Assembly: GCA_947458545.1 (NCBI GenBank)
Contig: CANGYH010000005.1
Coordinates: 1 to 64,000, forward strand
Reading direction: 5' to 3'
DNA: 64,000 nucleotides
Source of the DNA: Cytophagaceae bacterium
GTDB taxonomy: Bacteria; Bacteroidota; Bacteroidia; Cytophagales; Flexibacteraceae
The stretch's first letter is position 1; every line of letters starts with the position of its first letter. Both the position numbers and the translations under genes were made by a program. Positions 60,729 to 64,000 of this stretch are shown here, one piece after another. The notes under the pieces are model-generated. The model worked only from the letters and a program-made list of their open reading frames with translations. It was not told the DNA's origin and made no database searches.

Positions 60729-60748
60729 TTATCCACAAGTTATCCACA
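60729..60748 (+). promoter_or_regulatory. Two perfect DnaA boxes upstream of nrdA
   Basis: TTATCCACA at 60729-60737 and again at 60740-60748; the starts are 11 bases apart, one helical turn, so DnaA would bind the same face. In E. coli DnaA boxes at the nrdAB promoter tie nucleotide synthesis to replication; the same role here is an inference. Confidence 0.7.
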
Positions 60749-60756
60749 TTTCTACA

Positions 60757-60792
60757 TTGGGATTTTTCTTGAAATGGCAACCTTTCGACGAA
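60757..60792 (+). repeat. Two-part motif, copy 2
   Basis: TTGGGATTT at 60757-60765 and TTTCGACGAA at 60783-60792, 17 bases apart. The TTTCGACGAA halves of the two copies are exactly 100 bases apart. Confidence 0.65.
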
Positions 60793-60833
60793 AATTGACG
60801 GAATTACACCCGAATATCTGGTGCTTTGTGCAC

Positions 60834-60841
60834 TACTTTTG
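60834..60841 (+). promoter_or_regulatory. Candidate nrdA -7 element
   Basis: TACTTTTG, a perfect TAnnTTTG, 86 bases downstream of the second DnaA box. No -33 TTG at correct spacing. It would give a leader of about 250 bases. Confidence 0.4.
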
Positions 60842-61100
60842 AGAACAGCTGCTCTATTACAGCCCGCTACCCACAGGCGCGCTGTATTGCAAAAACTAAG
60901 TGCCTAAGGGCGTGAGGCTTGCATTTTTCAAAGTGCATACTGGCCCGCACAAGTACCAGCTTCGTACCAGATATTCTTACATAAAAGCTCGCACCCAAAG
61001 GGCGGCGCAGACGTTAGCTGTGCAAGCCCCGCGGGTGAAAGCACGCCTGCTCCTCAAGCTGCTTGCAGCAAGTCATCTACTTTTTTCGTTACATACACCC

Positions 61101-63551
61101 ATGCAAGTCATCAAACGCGACGGCCGCCGCGAAACAGTTAAATTCGACAAAATCACGGCCCGGATCGACCGCCTCAGCTACGGCCTCGATCCACGCTTCG
61201 TCATCCCGGTTGACGTAGCCAAGAAAGTAATCGACGGCCTCTACGATGGCGTAACCACGGCCGAGCTGGACAATCTGGCCGCAGAAACCGCCGCCGCGCT
61301 CACCGTAAAGCACCCAGACTATGCCTTGCTGGCTGCCCGCATTGCTGTGAGCAACCTGCACAAGACGACGCAGAAGTCCTTCAGCTCGACCATGAAGCGG
61401 CTCTACCAATATGTAGATCCCAAAACAGGCGAGCCTGCCGCCCTGATCTCTAAAGAGACCTGGGATGTCGTCCGCAAGAACGCCATGATGCTAGACTCGG
61501 CCATCATCTATGACCGAGACTTTGGCTACGACTACTTCGGCTTCAAAACGCTGGAGCGCAGCTACCTGCTGCGTGTGGAGGGCAAGGTCATAGAGCGCCC
61601 GCAGCACATGCTCATGCGTGTGGCCGTCGGCATCCATGGCCACGACCTTGACTCTGTCATCGAGACGTACAATCTGCTCTCTGAGCGCTGGTTTACACAT
61701 GCCACGCCGACGCTCTTCAACGCCGGGACGCCCAAGCCGCAACTCTCTAGCTGCTTCTTGCTCGCCATGAAGGATGACTCCATCCCGGGCATTTACGACA
61801 CCTTGAAGCAGTGCGCGCAGATATCCCAGTCTGCCGGAGGGATCGGCCTTTCTGTGCATAACATCCGCGCCACGGGCAGCTACATTAAGGGCACCAATGG
61901 CACCAGCAATGGCCTTGTGCCCATGCTGCGTGTGTTTAACGACACAGCCCGGTATGTGGACCAAGGCGGCGGCAAGCGCAAAGGCGCCTTTGCCATCTAT
62001 CTGGAGCCCTGGCACGCCGACGTTTTCGACTTCTTACAACTGAAGAAGAACCACGGCAAGGAAGAGCTGCGCGCCCGCGACCTCTTCTACGCCATGTGGA
62101 TACCCGACCTGTTTATGGAGCGGGTAGAGCAAGACGGCGAGTGGAGCCTCTTCTGCCCACACGAGGCCCCAGGCCTGGCCGATTGCTGGGGCGAGACCTT
62201 CGAGCGCCTCTACACCAAGTACGAGAAAGAGGGCCGTGCCCGCAAGGTGGTAAAGGCCCAAGAGCTCTGGTTTGAGATCTTGGAAAGCCAGACCGAGACC
62301 GGCACGCCCTACATGCTCTACAAAGACGCCGCCAACGCCAAGAGCAACCAGCAAAACCTGGGCACCATCAAAAGCTCCAACCTCTGCACAGAGATTATGG
62401 AGTACACCTCAGAGAACGAGGTGGCCGTCTGCAACCTGGCATCCATTGCGCTGCCCAAGTTTGTGATCAACGGGCAGTTCAACCACCAGAAGCTCTATGA
62501 TGTAACCAAGGTTGCCACGCGCAACCTCAACAAGATCATAGACATCAACTACTATCCGGTAGAAGAGGCGCGTCGCTCTAACCTGCGCCACCGGCCCATA
62601 GGCCTCGGGGTGCAGGGATTGGCCGATACCTTCATCAAGCTGCGCTATGCGTTTGACAGCGAAGAGGCCAAACGCCTCAACGCAGAGATATTCGAGACGA
62701 TCTACTATGCCGCCATGGAGTCTTCAATGGAGCAGGCCAAGGAAAAGGGTGCCTATGAGACCTTCAAAGGCTCGCCCCTGAGCCAGGGCAAGTTCCAGTT
62801 CGACCTCTGGAACGTTACCCCAGACAGCGGCCGCTGGGACTGGGATAGCCTGCGTGCCCAGGTGGTAGAGCACGGGGTACGTAACTCGCTGCTGGTGGCC
62901 CCCATGCCAACGGCCAGCACCAGCCAGGTGCTAGGCAACAACGAGTGCTTCGAGCCTATCACCAGCAACCTCTACACCCGCCGGGTACTCTCTGGCGAGT
63001 TTGTGGTCGTCAACAAGTACCTGCTCAAAGACCTGGTAGAGCGCAACCTCTGGAACGACAGCATGAAAAACAAGCTGATGGCCGCCAACGGCTCCGTCCA
63101 GAACATTGCCGAGGTGCCCGATGACCTGAAGGCTCTCTACAAGACGGTGTGGGAGATAAGCCAGAAGACCATCATCGACATGGCGGCCGACCGGGGCGCC
63201 TACATCTGCCAGTCTCAGTCGCTCAACATCCACATCCAGGATCCCAACTTCGGCAAGCTGACCTCCATGCACTTCTATGCCTGGAAGAAAGGCCTGAAGA
63301 CGGGTATGTACTACCTGCGCACCAAGGCCGCTACCGATGCCATCAAGTTTACGGTAGAAAAGGAGGCGACAGCTCCGCAGCCCATGCCAGAGCCTGTGGC
63401 CGTGGCCCCAACGCCGCTAGAGCAAGCCGTGGCCGCAGCCAATGCCGCCAGCTTTAACGCCGACACCATGGTAGGAGACTACGCCCAAAAGATGACCGAC
63501 ATGGCCTGCAGCCTAGACAATCCTGAGGGTTGCGAGGCCTGCGGGAGCTAA
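61101..63551 (+). CDS. nrdA: Ribonucleoside-diphosphate reductase, large subunit (class Ia)
   Basis: An 816-residue enzyme making deoxyribonucleotides. N-terminal ATP-cone (residues about 1-95; [20 protein letters not shown]), catalytic domain with cysteines in LSSCFLLAM (redox pair 1), [14 protein letters not shown] (radical Cys with Asn and Glu) and [13 protein letters not shown] (redox pair 2). [20 protein letters not shown] is the P-loop-like substrate site, and the C-terminal CEACGS carries the shuttle Cys pair. The ATG at 61101 begins the ATP-cone; a GTG-started extension of 67 codons lacks features. No nrdB follows directly. Confidence 0.97.
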   Translation: MQVIKRDGRRETVKFDKITARIDRLSYGLDPRFVIPVDVAKKVIDGLYDGVTTAELDNLAAETAAALTVKHPDYALLAARIAVSNLHKTTQKSFSSTMKRLYQYVDPKTGEPAALISKETWDVVRKNAMMLDSAIIYDRDFGYDYFGFKTLERSYLLRVEGKVIERPQHMLMRVAVGIHGHDLDSVIETYNLLSERWFTHATPTLFNAGTPKPQLSSCFLLAMKDDSIPGIYDTLKQCAQISQSAGGIGLSVHNIRATGSYIKGTNGTSNGLVPMLRVFNDTARYVDQGGGKRKGAFAIYLEPWHADVFDFLQLKKNHGKEELRARDLFYAMWIPDLFMERVEQDGEWSLFCPHEAPGLADCWGETFERLYTKYEKEGRARKVVKAQELWFEILESQTETGTPYMLYKDAANAKSNQQNLGTIKSSNLCTEIMEYTSENEVAVCNLASIALPKFVINGQFNHQKLYDVTKVATRNLNKIIDINYYPVEEARRSNLRHRPIGLGVQGLADTFIKLRYAFDSEEAKRLNAEIFETIYYAAMESSMEQAKEKGAYETFKGSPLSQGKFQFDLWNVTPDSGRWDWDSLRAQVVEHGVRNSLLVAPMPTASTSQVLGNNECFEPITSNLYTRRVLSGEFVVVNKYLLKDLVERNLWNDSMKNKLMAANGSVQNIAEVPDDLKALYKTVWEISQKTIIDMAADRGAYICQSQSLNIHIQDPNFGKLTSMHFYAWKKGLKTGMYYLRTKAATDAIKFTVEKEATAPQPMPEPVAVAPTPLEQAVAAANAASFNADTMVGDYAQKMTDMACSLDNPEGCEACGS

Positions 63552-63598
63552 CAAGCATACAACTCAAACCTTTCAGAATTTTTAACGCTACGTGCCCG

Positions 63599-63629
63599 AG
63601 GCCGCCCCATTTAGGGGCGGCCTTTTTTT
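63599..63629 (+). terminator. Terminator after nrdA
   Basis: 10-bp stem AGGCCGCCCC / GGGGCGGCCT with loop attta, then a T7 run. It closes the nrdA transcript 48 bases after the stop and before any nrdB. Confidence 0.93.
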
Positions 63630-63680
63630 GTAGTTAGATAAGTATGGGCTTACGTGCTGTACTGCTGCATTTTTGCACTT

Positions 63681-64000
63681 ATGCGCAGTGCAGCCCTGGT
63701 ATGGCTTTGTTTGGGCTTGGCGGGCCAGGCCGTGGCACAGCAGGCCCAACCGCCGGCGGCAGGGCCTACCCAAGACACAGCGGTGCAAGCAACGCCGCAT
63801 GGGCCGTGGCCGGTGCTAGACTTTGCACATGGAGACCTAGACCAAGACGGCCAAGACGACACCATTCTGGTGTATGAGACCCCTGGCAGGCTATGCCTGT
63901 CTGTGCTGTTAGAAAAAGAAACGGCTAGCCTGGTAGATAGCAGCAGCACCACCCTCTGGCCACAGGCCATCCACCCTTACCAGCCCTACCAACCAGACCA
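63681..64000 (+). CDS. Exported protein with a Ca-binding-type DxDxDG segment (partial)
   Basis: The frame starts ATG at 63681 and runs off the window: a signal peptide (MRSAALVWLCLGLAGQAVAQ), a Pro/Gln-rich linker, then WPVLDFAHGDLDQDGQDDTI-LVYETPG. The D-L-D-x-D-G-x-D-D segment is typical of calcium-binding loops in FG-GAP/VCBS-type repeats. CATTTTTG 13 bases or so upstream of the start resembles a -7 element. Its length and role cannot be told. Confidence 0.7.
   Translation, partial: MRSAALVWLCLGLAGQAVAQQAQPPAAGPTQDTAVQATPHGPWPVLDFAHGDLDQDGQDDTILVYETPGRLCLSVLLEKETASLVDSSSTTLWPQAIHPYQPYQPD

Larger units (their letters stand above)
60577..61100. promoter_or_regulatory. 524-base control region before nrdA
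   Basis: Gene-free and AT-richer than its surroundings. Contents: a large inverted repeat (60583-60648), a two-part motif repeated twice (60661-60692 and 60757-60792), two DnaA boxes between them (60729-60748) and a TAnnTTTG element (60834-60841). I found no B12 riboswitch consensus (no GCCACTG box). ACACC-9-GGTG at 60806-60823 is at most a weak NrdR-box-like half. Confidence 0.7.

Noticed and set aside
60577-61100. Chromosome origin (oriC) suggested by the DnaA boxes
   Set aside because: Only two boxes, no dnaA, dnaN or gidA nearby, and the position before nrdA is explained by DnaA control known in E. coli.
60900-61100. GTG-started 67-residue N-terminal extension of NrdA
   Set aside because: The extension is not part of the ATP-cone, and the ATG at 61101 gives the canonical start [13 protein letters not shown].
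60842-61100. B12 riboswitch in the nrdA leader
   Set aside because: No conserved box sequence (such as GCCACTG) or expected helices could be found by eye.

Overview
The window comes from a GC-rich member of the Bacteroidota, probably a gliding or Cytophagales-like aerobe. The evidence is a gldKLMN/PorP type IX secretion (T9SS) cluster, a cargo-like protein with a C-terminal sorting domain, alternative complex III (ActABCDEF) joined to an aa3-type cytochrome oxidase, a TonB receptor/DUF4249 pair, menaquinone synthesis (MenD), and start-proximal TAnnTTTG promoter elements. I found no rRNA, tRNA or CRISPR array.

Layout. 1-150: 3' end of an IS5-family element. 187-3426: HtpG (-), aldo/keto reductase (+) and a small membrane protein. 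3472-4686: a minus-strand run of DUF721, an AT-rich DUF4160/DUF2442 pair and a DCC-family protein. 4793-9448: a T9SS-type secreted protein, then a TonB-dependent receptor with a DUF4249 lipoprotein. 9449-10124 has no convincing gene. 10125-16528: metallo-beta-lactamase-fold enzyme, membrane glycosyltransferase, MltG, polysaccharide deacetylase and serine hydrolase. 16562-19090: menD behind a compact accessory pair (DUF6934-like plus a 58-residue protein). 19214-24195: oligopeptidase B-like lipoprotein, TPR protein and PstS-like lipoprotein.

24289-39201 is one minus-strand respiratory block: actA-B-C-D-E-F, ctaC, ctaD, ctaA, ctaB, ctaE and a small membrane protein. It encodes a menaquinol-to-oxygen chain plus the two enzymes that make heme A. 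A good Bacteroidota-type promoter lies just upstream of actA. 39372-45619 is the T9SS block (porP, gldK, gldL, gldM, gldN), with several RNA hairpins between genes and a terminator at the end. 45747-49004 holds a wecA-like transferase, a DUF4271 protein and hemD, sharing a promoter and a terminator.

49124-56279 is mixed: two exported proteins, a Rieske protein, a BatC-like protein, ribosomal protein S20, two uncharacterised proteins and a fused hydroxyacyl-CoA dehydrogenase/enoyl-CoA hydratase. 56280-57328 is about 1 kb with no gene, filled with short GC-rich palindromes; some are repeated in inverted orientation with paired (compensatory) base changes. 57329-60576: AIM24-like protein, DUF3078 protein and an acyltransferase. 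The 524-base gap before nrdA carries two perfect DnaA boxes exactly 11 bases apart, flanked by a repeated two-part motif. The window ends in the 5' part of an exported protein.

The most promising leads for something undescribed are the palindrome cluster at 56471-57242, the control region at 60577-61100, and the DUF6934-like/58-residue gene pair at 18319-19090.
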